From positions 2,604,001 through 2,668,000 of the forward strand of contig NZ_CP038810.1 in assembly GCF_004797125.1 (NCBI RefSeq): a stretch of DNA of 64,000 nucleotides. The letters run 5' to 3'. A model generated the notes under the pieces. It was not told the origin of the DNA. It saw only the letters and a program-made list of their open reading frames with translations, and searched no databases. Positions 8,573-18,100 of this stretch are shown piece after piece. A program made the translations under genes and the position numbers. Each line of letters opens with the position of its first letter. The stretch's first letter is position 1. Origin of the DNA: Flavobacterium sangjuense (lineage in GTDB: Bacteria > Bacteroidota > Bacteroidia > Flavobacteriales > Flavobacteriaceae).

Positions 8573-9610
8573 ATGGAGAATATAATTCCGTTTTCAATTA
8601 CAGATTTAGCAAAAGTTACCAATCATCGCAGCGGTGAAGTAAAATTTGGCGAAAAAATGCTAACCATTCCCAAAGGCGAAAATTGTCACGATTATCTGAA
8701 AAACTGTGATGCAAAATATGTACTATTCGGAATTCCGGAAGATGTTGGTGTAAGAGCTAATTTTGGTCGCCCCGGTGCACATTCTGCCTGGGAAAGTGCT
8801 ATTGCAAGTATTGCCAATATTCAGCACAATCGTTTTTGTAAAGGAAGCCAAATATTGGTTTTAGGCGCACTCGATGTTGCTGAAGAAATGGAAGCCGCCA
8901 AAGACCTGGATTTTCACAATACGGCAGACCGGAAAAAGTTAAGTTCTCTGGTTGAACAAATTGATAAAGAAGTTGTGCATATTATCAGCTGCATTATAAA
9001 ATATGGAAAAACTCCTATAATTATCGGCGGTGGACACAACAATGCTTACGGAAATATAAAAGGAACGGCACTTGGATTAGGAAAACCAATTAATGCTGTC
9101 AATTTTGATGCGCATTCCGATTTTAGGATACTCGAAGGAAGACATAGCGGCAATGGTTTTTCGTATGCTTATGAAGAAGGTTTCTTGAAGAAATATTTCA
9201 TCTTTGGCTTACACGAAAATTATACTTCGAAAAATGTACTCGATAATTTAAAGAAAATTGAAGACCGCGTTACTTTCAATACGTATGATGAAATCAAAGT
9301 AAGACATCAAAAAGATTTTCTGCAAGAGTTGATTAAGGCTGTTGATTTTATAAAAGGTGATTCTTATGGTATCGAAATCGATTTGGATGCTTTACCAAAT
9401 ATTGCCAGCAGTGCTATGACGATGAGTGGTTTTTCGGTAGAAGAATTGCGTCAGTTTGTTTACTTTTTTGGCAACCATAAAAATGCGGCTTATCTTCACA
9501 TTTGCGAAGGCGCACCCGATTTAGGCGAAGAAAAAAACAATCATCTTATCGGAAAACTGATTGGTTATTTGGTGACGGATTTTATTAAATCCCGCAAGGA
9601 CTTGATTTAA
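8573..9610 (+). CDS. hutG: Formimidoylglutamase / arginase-family ureohydrolase HutG
   Basis: 345 residues from the ATG at 8573; the frame is open from a TTG at 8552, rejected because it sits in the promoter box. Ureohydrolase metal motifs are present: GGGHNNAYG, NFDAHSDFR and GIEIDLDAL, supplying the His/Asp ligands of the binuclear Mn centre. In the histidine pathway the enzyme hydrolyses N-formimino-L-glutamate to glutamate and formamide. Arginase or agmatinase activity cannot be excluded from sequence alone, but proximity to hutI favours the hut role. It has its own promoter and is followed by a large inverted repeat. Confidence 0.87.
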   Translation: MENIIPFSITDLAKVTNHRSGEVKFGEKMLTIPKGENCHDYLKNCDAKYVLFGIPEDVGVRANFGRPGAHSAWESAIASIANIQHNRFCKGSQILVLGALDVAEEMEAAKDLDFHNTADRKKLSSLVEQIDKEVVHIISCIIKYGKTPIIIGGGHNNAYGNIKGTALGLGKPINAVNFDAHSDFRILEGRHSGNGFSYAYEEGFLKKYFIFGLHENYTSKNVLDNLKKIEDRVTFNTYDEIKVRHQKDFLQELIKAVDFIKGDSYGIEIDLDALPNIASSAMTMSGFSVEELRQFVYFFGNHKNAAYLHICEGAPDLGEEKNNHLIGKLIGYLVTDFIKSRKDLI

Positions 9611-9678
9611 TTATGAATTATGAGTTGAAAAAAGTATAGTATTAACTCATAATTCATAACTCATAACTCATAACTTAT
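9611..9678. repeat. 16-bp inverted repeat overlapping a 7-bp tandem array
   Basis: The left arm at 9611-9626 (TTATGAATTATGAGTT) is a perfect inverse of the right arm at 9644-9659. The right arm is the beginning of five head-to-tail 7-bp units, AACTCAT with small changes, spanning 9644-9678. It lies between hutG and the helicase gene. It may stop hutG transcripts, but there is no T-run directly after the stem. Confidence 0.8.
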
Positions 9679-9685
9679 AAAACCT

Positions 9686-9693
9686 TATCTTTG
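9686..9693 (+). promoter_or_regulatory. -7 promoter box of the DEAD-box helicase gene (TATCTTTG)
   Basis: Exact TAnnTTTG match 33 nt before the helicase ATG, just after the 7-bp tandem array. No TTG is present at the usual upstream distance. Confidence 0.5.
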
Positions 9694-9726
9694 CGCTGAC
9701 TTACTACTTAACAGTAAGTATATTAT

Positions 9727-10983
9727 ATGTTATTCGAAGATTTATCATTATCCAACAGTATTCAGAGAGCAGTCTTTGAAGAAGGATACACCAGCCCAAC
9801 GCCTATTCAGGAAAAGGCTATTCCATTTATTTTAGCAGGAAAAGATTTAGTTGGCTGCGCCCAAACCGGTACCGGAAAAACGGCAGCTTTTGCTATTCCC
9901 ATCATACACAATTTGCATCGCATGATTGGGTCGTCCAAAAAGACAAAACAAATTCGTTGTCTTGTAGTGACACCAACACGTGAGTTGGCGGTACAAATTG
10001 GCGAAAGTTTTGACACGTATGGGAAGTACACTAACCTGAGACAATTAACTGTTTTTGGTGGCGTTTCGCAAGTGCCACAAGTTGACCAGTTAAAAAAAGG
10101 CGTTGACATTTTGATTGCAACTCCGGGAAGATTATTGGATTTGCACAAACAAGGTTTTATCGATTTTGACCATTTGCATTATTTGGTTTTAGATGAATCG
10201 GATTTGATGCTCGATATGGGTTTTATTAACGATGTTAGAAAAATTGTAAAATTGGTTCCAACCAACAGACAGACTTTATTGTTTTCGGCAACGATGCCAA
10301 TGGCAATCCGTGAGTTAGCTGATACTTTTTTAAACAAACCCGAATATGTTTCGGTAACACCGGTTTCCTCTACGGCAGAAATTATTGAACAGCAAATCTA
10401 TTTTGTGGATAAGACAGACAAACGTGCTTTGTTATATCATTTGATACGCAATGAAAACCTGAGCAATGTATTGGTTTTTGTTCGTACCAAACATGGCGCT
10501 GACAATGTAGTTAAAGCATTAAAAAAGCATGGCGTTAATTCAGAAGCGATTCACGGAGACAAATCACAGACGGCAAGACAACGCGTTTTAGATCATTTTA
10601 AGAACAAGGAAATCTCTGTTTTGGTTGCCACCGATATTGCGGCACGTGGTATTGACATTGAAAGTTTACCGTATGTAATCAATTTTGATTTGCCTAACAT
10701 TCCTGAGACGTATGTACACCGAATTGGTAGAACGGGTCGCGCCGGAAATGGTGGAATCTCGATTTCATTTTGCAGTAAAGATGAAGAACCATACTGGAAA
10801 GACATTCAGAAATTGATCAAAGTAAATGTAAAAACCATCAAGGATCATCCATATCCATGGAAGGATGAAGTTCCGAATCCGGATGCAAAACCCGATTTGA
10901 GAAACAAAAAGAAACCTGAAGGAAAGGAAAACAATTCGAGAAAATCGGAAGCTTCTAAAAAAAATAAAAAACGCTGGTATTAA
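9727..10983 (+). CDS. DEAD-box RNA helicase, RhlE type, with DESD motif II
   Basis: 418 residues with the complete helicase core in order: Q motif TSPTPIQEKAIP, motif I AQTGTGKT, Ia PTRELA, Ib TPGR, motif III SAT, motif V ATDIAARGID, motif VI HRIGRTGRAG. A lysine/asparagine-rich tail (about 385-418) resembles RNA-binding tails of RhlE proteins. Motif II reads DESD (residues 156-159) instead of DEAD; the serine replaces the usual alanine while both acidic residues are kept, so ATPase activity is plausible. It probably unwinds RNA in ribosome assembly or decay. The stop codon overlaps the stop of the convergent kinase gene. Confidence 0.93.
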   Translation: MLFEDLSLSNSIQRAVFEEGYTSPTPIQEKAIPFILAGKDLVGCAQTGTGKTAAFAIPIIHNLHRMIGSSKKTKQIRCLVVTPTRELAVQIGESFDTYGKYTNLRQLTVFGGVSQVPQVDQLKKGVDILIATPGRLLDLHKQGFIDFDHLHYLVLDESDLMLDMGFINDVRKIVKLVPTNRQTLLFSATMPMAIRELADTFLNKPEYVSVTPVSSTAEIIEQQIYFVDKTDKRALLYHLIRNENLSNVLVFVRTKHGADNVVKALKKHGVNSEAIHGDKSQTARQRVLDHFKNKEISVLVATDIAARGIDIESLPYVINFDLPNIPETYVHRIGRTGRAGNGGISISFCSKDEEPYWKDIQKLIKVNVKTIKDHPYPWKDEVPNPDAKPDLRNKKKPEGKENNSRKSEASKKNKKRWY

Positions 10984-13181
10984 CCGGCTTTTTCTTTTTT
11001 AATTTGGTTGTGAATTACGTGAAATAACTTTGAAGGCTCAAAAGGTTTCACCATAATATCATTCATTCCCGCAGAAATAGCCTGTTCAACTACTTCCTGT
11101 TTGTCAAAAGCAGTTAAAGCAATAACCGGAATGGTAATTCCTTTTTCTCTGATTTTTCGCGTTGTATCAAAGCCGTTGATTAATGGCATGTTGATATCCA
11201 TTAGTATTAAATCAAACGATTCGCGATCCAGCGCCACTAAAGCAGCATAACCATCATCTACAATAGTGCAACTCATATTGCTGCCCTGAATAATTTTTTT
11301 GGTTACTACCTGATTTATTTTATTGTCTTCTACCACCAAAATATTGTATAAATGACTCGTCGACAAATCAACCTCAATGTTATTTATAATTTCTTTTGAT
11401 TTTTCTTCATCAAATTCAAATCCGATGGTGAATGAAAAAGTAGTCCCAACATTTTCTTCGCTTTCTAAATGAACTTCGCTGTTGAATAATTTCACCAAGC
11501 TGGAAACTATAGCCAATCCCAAACCTGTACCTTGATAATCTTCTTCTTTTCGTTCTATCTGTACAAACTTATCGAAGATTTTTACCTGGTCTTCTTTAGC
11601 AATTCCGATTCCGGTATCTTTAACTTTAAATTCAATGAAATTGACTGTCCCTTCTACTTTTTTCAAATCTGCCATGACAGTAACTTCACCGTTTTTGGTA
11701 AACTTCAAAGCATTGCTCACCAAGTTCATGATGATTTGTGACAGCCTAAGTTTGTCACCAATTAAAAATTCAGGAATGGCAGTATCAATTTCAACCGTAA
11801 ATACGTTGTTGTTTTTATCGGCTATATACTCAACCGAATTTTTTATCAAAGTGATTTCATCTGTCAAGTTAAAAATCAGGCTTTCCAACACGATGCGCTT
11901 CTCTTCAATTTTATTAATCTGAAGAATATCATTCACCAAAGAAAGCAGGTATTTGGCTGAGAACTTTAAGGATTTTAAATGTGGACTATTGCCCAATTCT
12001 TTATGTTCGTCTAAAATGATATTGGTAATTCCGATAACGCCATACAAAGGTGTTCTCAATTCGTGGGTAATGGTGGAAACAAACTGAGATTTGAGTTGCG
12101 ATGCTTCTTCTGCTGCTTCTTTTGCCAAAACGAGTTCCTCATTGGCTCTTTTCAATTCGATATTGGCCTGCTCTCTTAACTTTATATTTTTATACAAAGT
12201 CAGCAAAAACAACAACAAAATTATCATGATGACTATAAACAATATAACAATCAGTCTTGACTCTTTTATTCTTTTTTGATGTTGTTCATTTACCTGCTCT
12301 ATTCGCTCTAATTGATTTTTGTATTCGTCTAACTCAATTTGTATCGCACCTTTTTGCAGGCTTTCAAGTTTGTCTTCTGAATAGAGAACTTTACTTAGCG
12401 AGTCTAATTTAGCTTTATATACTTGCGCTTTTTCCGGTTCTCCATAGTGTTTGTGATGACGAACCAGATTTTCATAAACGCTAATTAAGTAAGAGTCGAA
12501 TTGAATCTCGTTGGCTAATTTTTGAGCATTAGCATAATACTTTTCCGCTTCGGCTTTTTTATTATGATTCGTTGCATAAATCCCCAGCAGCGAATTCATT
12601 CTCATTCTGATTTCCTGATCACCATATTTCAGTACATTTTCCTGAATGCCTTTTAAATATAAATCTCCTTCTTCAAATTTATCAATTGCAAAGTAAGCAC
12701 TTGCAATGTTCATTTTGGTGTTCTTGATGTCGGTGCTGTCCTTGATTTTTTCGGCATAGTATAATGCCTTTTTATAATAATTGATTCCTTTCGGAACATC
12801 AATTTGGTTGTAGTAATAAACGCTGCCTAAATTCCCGTAAATCCAATTGTAAAGTTTGTCCTTGTTTGTTTTTTTGGCATAGAAAAGTGCTTTTTCGTAA
12901 AAACCTATTGCCTTTTTGGAATCGGAACATTCGTTGTAAATAACCCCAATAGTATTGTAGGATTGTGCGATATAAGAATCATCATTTATGCCAAAAGAAT
13001 TAATCAAAGCTTGTTTTGAAGATTCTAAAGCCTTGTCATATTTGGCATCATTAAAATCTGCTACAGCCTGATTAAGTAATCTTTCGATTTCGTCTTTCTC
13101 ATTTTTATAATCCTGTGCTACCGAATTGGTAAAGCAGAAAAGTATAAATACAAGTAAACTAATGGTTTTGGCTTTAATCAT
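10980..13181 (-). CDS. TPR-containing hybrid sensor histidine kinase with receiver domain
   Basis: 733 residues. A signal peptide (residues 1-22) leads a periplasmic sensor region of about six TPR-like repeats (about 30-250). One membrane helix lies at about 302-325, followed by a short coiled coil. HisKA has the phospho-acceptor STITHELRTPLYG. The HATPase domain has N box IIMNLVSNALKF, DTGIGIAKED and GTGLGLAIV. A C-terminal receiver has VVEDN, the phospho-acceptor in LILMDINMP, LTAFD and VKPF. It lacks a DNA-binding domain, so output goes through another protein or its own receiver. No partner regulator is adjacent. The stop overlaps the helicase stop by 4 nt. Confidence 0.93.
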   Translation of the reverse strand: MIKAKTISLLVFILFCFTNSVAQDYKNEKDEIERLLNQAVADFNDAKYDKALESSKQALINSFGINDDSYIAQSYNTIGVIYNECSDSKKAIGFYEKALFYAKKTNKDKLYNWIYGNLGSVYYYNQIDVPKGINYYKKALYYAEKIKDSTDIKNTKMNIASAYFAIDKFEEGDLYLKGIQENVLKYGDQEIRMRMNSLLGIYATNHNKKAEAEKYYANAQKLANEIQFDSYLISVYENLVRHHKHYGEPEKAQVYKAKLDSLSKVLYSEDKLESLQKGAIQIELDEYKNQLERIEQVNEQHQKRIKESRLIVILFIVIMIILLLFLLTLYKNIKLREQANIELKRANEELVLAKEAAEEASQLKSQFVSTITHELRTPLYGVIGITNIILDEHKELGNSPHLKSLKFSAKYLLSLVNDILQINKIEEKRIVLESLIFNLTDEITLIKNSVEYIADKNNNVFTVEIDTAIPEFLIGDKLRLSQIIMNLVSNALKFTKNGEVTVMADLKKVEGTVNFIEFKVKDTGIGIAKEDQVKIFDKFVQIERKEEDYQGTGLGLAIVSSLVKLFNSEVHLESEENVGTTFSFTIGFEFDEEKSKEIINNIEVDLSTSHLYNILVVEDNKINQVVTKKIIQGSNMSCTIVDDGYAALVALDRESFDLILMDINMPLINGFDTTRKIREKGITIPVIALTAFDKQEVVEQAISAGMNDIMVKPFEPSKLFHVIHNQIKKEKAG

Positions 13182-13198
13182 AGGGTTGGTTCAACGTT

Positions 13199-13206
13199 CA
13201 AATATA
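13199..13206 (-). promoter_or_regulatory. -7 promoter box of the hybrid kinase gene (TATATTTG)
   Basis: Exact TAnnTTTG match on the minus strand, 17 nt before the kinase ATG. Confidence 0.5.
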
Positions 13207-13219
13207 AAATTTTATTCAC

Positions 13220-13247
13220 AAAAAAATCCCGATTGCTCGGGATTTTA
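13220..13247. terminator. Terminator downstream of ettA
   Basis: A perfect 9-bp stem, AAATCCCGA with TCGGGATTT, encloses a TTGC loop and has flanking A and T runs. It lies between ettA (ending) and the kinase gene (beginning), both on the minus strand, so it should end ettA transcription. Confidence 0.85.
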
Positions 13248-13258
13248 ATGGTAATCGA

Positions 13259-14953
13259 TTAATTTCTAATCAATTTGCGGTATTTGATTCGTTTTGGAGT
13301 GACATCAACACCTAAACGTTTCTTTTTGTTTTCTTCATATTCCGAAAATCCACCTTCAAAATAGTACACTTCAGAGTTTCCTTCAAACGCTAAAATATGG
13401 GTACATATTCTGTCCAGAAACCATCTGTCGTGACTGATTACTACGGCACAACCTGCAAAATTTTCCAATCCTTCCTCCAAAGCACGAAGCGTATTGATGT
13501 CCAAGTCATTAGTTGGCTCATCGAGTAACAATACGTTTCCTTCTTCTTTCAAAGTCATGGCCAAATGCAAACGGTTACGTTCTCCACCTGAAAGCGTTGC
13601 CACTTTTTTGTTTTGATCGCTTCCACCAAAGTTAAATCGGGATAAATACGCTCTTGAGTTAACCTGTCGTCCTCCCATCATTATTAATTCCTGTCCGTCA
13701 CAGAAGTTTTCCCAAATTGATTTATTTGGATCGATATTAGAATGCGCCTGATCAACGTAAGCAATTTTCACTGTGTCACCAACGCTGAACTCTCCGGCAT
13801 CTGTTTTTTCTTCTCCCATTATCATTCGGAAGATAGTCGATTTACCCGCACCATTCGGCCCGATGATTCCAACAATTCCGGCTTGAGGTAAAGTGAAGTT
13901 TAGGTTATCATATAATAATTTGTCACCAAAAGCTTTGGCTACATTTTTAGCTTCAATCACATTTGTTCCCAAACGTGGACCATTCGGAATGTAGATTTCT
14001 AACTTTTCGTCCAGTTCTTTTTGGTCTTCGTTTAAGAGTTTATCGTAGTTCTGTAAACGCGCTTTTTGTTTCGTCTGACGACCTTTTGCTCCCTGACGAA
14101 CCCAATCCAACTCACGTTCTAACGTTTTTCTACGTTTGGAAGCCACTTTTTCTTCCTGTTCCATACGTTTTGATTTTTGGTCAAGCCAAGAAGAATAATT
14201 TCCTTTCCATGGAATACCTTCTCCTCTATCCAATTCCAGAATCCAACCTGCAACATTATCAAGGAAATATCTATCGTGCGTTACGGCAATTACAGTTCCG
14301 GCATATTGTGCCAAATGTTGCTCTAACCAAAGTACGCTTTCCGCATCCAAGTGGTTGGTTGGCTCATCTAACAACAATACATCAGGTTGTTGCAATAACA
14401 AACGACATAAAGCTACACGACGACGTTCTCCACCCGATAAATGTTTGATTGGTGTATCACCTTCCGGCGTACGCAAAGCATCCATTGCGATTTCCAGTTT
14501 GGTATCTAATTCCCATGCTCCTGAAGCATCGATTTTATCTTGTAGCAAAGCCTGACGTTCCATAAGCTTGTCCATTTTGTCGGCATCTTCATAGACTTCG
14601 GGCAAACCGAACATATCATTAATCTTGTTGAACTCATCAAGAACAGCAACCGTTTCGGCTACACCTTCTTTTACGATTTCGATAACTGTTTTGGTTTCGT
14701 CCAATTTTGGTTCCTGCTCTAAGTAGCCAACCGTATATCCCGGTTGAAAAACAACATCACCCTGATAGTTTTTATCCACTCCGGCAATAATCTTCAAAAG
14801 CGAAGATTTTCCGGAACCGTTAAGTCCAAGGATTCCAATTTTTGCTCCGTAGAAGAAACTTAAATAGATGTTTTTTAATACTTGTTTATCGCTTCCCTGA
14901 TACGACTTACTCAATCGCTGCATTGAGAAAATCACTTTTTTATCGTCTGACAT
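13259..14953 (-). CDS. ettA: Energy-dependent translational throttle protein EttA (ABC-F)
   Basis: 564 residues, typical for EttA. Two ABC ATPase domains occur in one chain: Walker A GLNGSGKSSLLK and GPNGAGKSTIFR, signatures LSGGERRRVALCRLL and LSGGERNRLHLAMTL, Walker B VLLLDEPTNHLD and VLLLDEPTNDLD. A charged interdomain linker (WVRQGAKGRQTKQKARL) is the part that contacts tRNA in ABC-F proteins. There are no membrane segments. EttA binds the ribosomal E site and couples the first peptide bond to energy status. Closing residues GVDVTPKRIKYRKL match the family. It has its own full promoter at 15013-15042 and a terminator downstream. Confidence 0.95.
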   Translation of the reverse strand: MSDDKKVIFSMQRLSKSYQGSDKQVLKNIYLSFFYGAKIGILGLNGSGKSSLLKIIAGVDKNYQGDVVFQPGYTVGYLEQEPKLDETKTVIEIVKEGVAETVAVLDEFNKINDMFGLPEVYEDADKMDKLMERQALLQDKIDASGAWELDTKLEIAMDALRTPEGDTPIKHLSGGERRRVALCRLLLQQPDVLLLDEPTNHLDAESVLWLEQHLAQYAGTVIAVTHDRYFLDNVAGWILELDRGEGIPWKGNYSSWLDQKSKRMEQEEKVASKRRKTLERELDWVRQGAKGRQTKQKARLQNYDKLLNEDQKELDEKLEIYIPNGPRLGTNVIEAKNVAKAFGDKLLYDNLNFTLPQAGIVGIIGPNGAGKSTIFRMIMGEEKTDAGEFSVGDTVKIAYVDQAHSNIDPNKSIWENFCDGQELIMMGGRQVNSRAYLSRFNFGGSDQNKKVATLSGGERNRLHLAMTLKEEGNVLLLDEPTNDLDINTLRALEEGLENFAGCAVVISHDRWFLDRICTHILAFEGNSEVYYFEGGFSEYEENKKKRLGVDVTPKRIKYRKLIRN

Positions 14954-15012
14954 TTTGATATTAGATTAATAGATTTTTGTATATGTAATTTAAAAAAAAT
15001 ACTTAATGACAG

Positions 15013-15042
15013 CAAAGATAGTTCTAAATAAAAAGAAAGCAA
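15013..15042 (-). promoter_or_regulatory. ettA promoter (TTG - 19 bp - TATCTTTG, minus strand)
   Basis: On the minus strand, -33 TTG at 15040-15042 and TAnnTTTG at 15013-15020, with a 19-bp spacer. This is a complete Bacteroidota promoter about 59 nt before the ettA ATG. Confidence 0.7.
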
Positions 15043-15091
15043 AAGATGATTTTGGAATTATCACTATTCAACCTTTTTCTAAGAGTCTCTT

Positions 15092-15124
15092 TCAAAAAAA
15101 AACAGCTCCAATAAATTGAAGCTG
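15092..15124 (-). terminator. Terminator of the type A adhesin gene
   Basis: Read on the minus strand, an interrupted stem CAGCTTCAAT / ATTGGAGCTG with one mismatch is followed by about ten T. It lies 59 nt after the adhesin stop codon. Confidence 0.75.
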
Positions 15125-15182
15125 AATTTCTGCTATAAAAAAATAATCTTGAAAATGAACTCTTTATAACATTATATTTTCT

Positions 15183-18100
15183 CTAATTCACCACTTTTTT
15201 AGCTACTACTTTATTGTCCTGAGTCGTTACTTTGACAATCAAAACTTGTTGTGTAGCTCTCAGATTTTTAACCGAAGTAGTTGTTGAATTAACATTTTTT
15301 AGCTCTGTAATTAATCTTCCCTGTAGATCATAAACTTTGACATTAGCAATTAGCTCATTAGTTGAATTTATATTTATCACACCATTGCTTCTGTAAACAG
15401 TAATACCATTTTTAATTAAAGACGGATCGTTTACACCTAAAGTTCCATTAGTATACCTCAAAATAAAACGATTATTGTATGTTCCCGCCACGGCATCAAA
15501 AGTATAATTTCCACTTTTTATATCTGTAATTGTATTGGTCAACAAATCTTCTAAATAAACGTCCTGATCAGCCAATAAGCCATCTGTATTGTCAATGCTT
15601 ATCGTCAAAGGACCGTTAATAGTTGTTTTGAACCCTAAAGGCACCTGGTCATTTTCGTCAAATGGCAAAGCACGACCCTGAATCGCTAAATTCATACCTT
15701 GGTTTATACTGTATAAATCCACATATGGATTAGCATTAAAACTTTTCCCATCAAAAAGACCTTCATATTCATTTGTAGCTCCTTCAACATAACCCACTAA
15801 AGTTTGTTTGAAAGCTCCCTGAGCATTTGTCAAATTCAACCAAATACGGTGTTTATCAACAGTCTCTGTTCGGTTGTTTGTTCTGAAAAACTGAGAGTTA
15901 TCACCTGTTATTCCTCCAACACCTACTCTCATCGCATTTTTAAAGTCAATTGTTGTATCACCATTGGTAAGAGCACCAACTTTACTATTAGCAAAGAACC
16001 CTTGTCCCGATCCAATTTTACCCGTAGGCGCAAGACTACTAACTCCCGGATTTAGAGCGGCTGTACCTGTTGATCCCGTACGGTTATATGAAGCATAATC
16101 ATCTGAATCATAAACATTACCACTAATAGGTGTGTTATGAGTCCAGAAATATAAGGTTCCTTCAAGAACATCCAGATTCCCGTCAATGAAAGTATCTGCA
16201 TCCAAAGCAGATGGATATGGATTTCCTATAAGGTATGCTTTATCAGCAGCTATTCCCGAAATCTGATAGCGCCCATTATGTGGAACACCAGTAAAAGTAG
16301 CCTGATATGAAGATGGTGGGTTTGGAGCTATATAGGCACTTGTCTGTGGACCTCTTATAATATAACCAATTCCAGCTGTCATTGACGTTGCAGTAGATTC
16401 CTGTTTCCAAGCCTGAGTAGTAGCATTAAAAGAATAATACTTATCGTATTGTGTATTCGGAGAAACACCGCCTAAAGTAAATCCTGCTACCGGCGAAGAC
16501 CAATAAGTATAATCCATATTACTAATTGCCGTAGTTTGTCGGTTGTATTTTATAACTCCTTTATTAGTTGGAGCATAATCGTTAACCTGAACCAAACTAC
16601 CTCCATTTTCTATAATAATAGCATTGGCACCCGCATTGTTTATTATTTGATTTTGTACTGTTATAGTAGCTCCTGATCTGATAGTCAAAGAACCTGAACC
16701 ATTTATTGTTAACTTTTTGGCAGTGAAAACGCCATCTATTGTTGTATCATAAGTCCCTAAAATAATAGCATTTTTGGTAGTAGAAGGCGTTCCATTACTC
16801 CAAACTAAACCTGTAGTCCACGTAGTCGAATCAGAAACATCTCCTCCAATTACCAAACCATCAGTACCTGCAGCAGCTACACCCGGAGGAAGTCCAGCTC
16901 CAGTCGCTGTATTTGGAGAACCAAAACCCCAACCTGTACCTGAAGAACCATAGCCACTTGCATAATAACGCAAGGTAATAGTAGTACCAAAAGGAACATC
17001 CTGTAAGGCTGCAATACCTGACACATCAATTTGCCCCATTCTTAATGACGTAGATTGGACCGCGGACCCTATTGGAACTATAGTAGTTCCTCCGTCTAAA
17101 CTATACCCAAATTGAGAAATAACACCCGGAGCGGTATTAAAACCATTGGTTGCATCATAAAAATGGGCATCAATGGTAGAAATAGAAACTGTTTTTCCTG
17201 CACTTGCTGCCTGAAGTGTAACCTGAAAATATTGATTATTTCCAGATGTGACTGAAGGAGCAATAATGGTAGGTGTATTGAATGGAAAACCAGTTGATCT
17301 AAAAGCACTGGTACCTCCACTGGCACTAACTCCGGAACCCCTTGTAATGTTTTTTGGAGCAAGTGAGGAAGCTGTATTAGTTCCGGCAGGTACGGTATTA
17401 TTGGTAGTCGTATCTAGACCTGCATCATAAAGATAAGCTTGTATATTGGTCTGTGTAGTACTTCCAGATGTCCAGAAGTTCCAAGCAGCTATAGGATACT
17501 CAATAACCGTAAGTGTTCTTGCTACATCGGTTGCTGCATTGTAATTAGTACTTACAGCTTGTGAAGCCGTTATGGTAGTCGTACCAATACCAACATAATG
17601 TACTTTATTCGAAACAATAGTTGCAACTGCAGGATTTGAGCTTGTAAAAGTAATAGTGTTTGTTCCTGATGTTGCAGATGCAAATGGTGGCGTAAAATCG
17701 GTAAACCCAACATAGTTTAATAAAGAGGGTGCTACAATAGTGATGGTTTGATTTGCTTTTGTAATATTAGCCGTTAAACCTGTTGGTTGTGTCAAGCTAT
17801 ATTTTGCTGCATTTGCTCCTCCCAAAGTACTGGTTGAAGTCACTGTTATTCCTGTTCCGACATTTGCACTTGCAAAAGTTCCTGTTCCGGTCAAAGTAAC
17901 CACATCAGCATTAATAATTCCAACAAGTGTACCCGTAATAGTTGCTGTTGTGGTACCATCATAAGTTTTATTGTTTGCCGTAGCTGGTGAAACTGTTAAG
18001 GTCTTTGTATTTACAGTCAAAGCCTGTACCACTGGTGTGGCCGCAGCCCAGCTGCCATTTCCTGCCTGCGAAGCGGTAATATTAGTAGAACCAGGTGCTA

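Noticed and set aside
9807-10148. 113-codon minus-strand frame inside the helicase gene
   Set aside because: Antisense to motifs I, Ia and Ib of the helicase; no independent evidence.
10980-10983. Overlapping stop codons of convergent helicase and kinase genes as a regulatory overlap
   Set aside because: A 4-nt overlap of convergent stops is common in compact genomes (the NlpC/P60 and holA genes overlap by 8 nt). Nothing suggests a special function.
13249-13262. Further ATCGATT-containing site near the ettA stop, similar to the adhesin operators
   Set aside because: It lacks the outer TG/CA positions (GGTAATCGATTAAT), lies at a gene end and has no promoter box beside it.
13963-14448. 161-codon plus-strand frame inside ettA
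   Set aside because: It lies fully antisense to well-conserved ABC motifs of EttA and has no recognisable domain.
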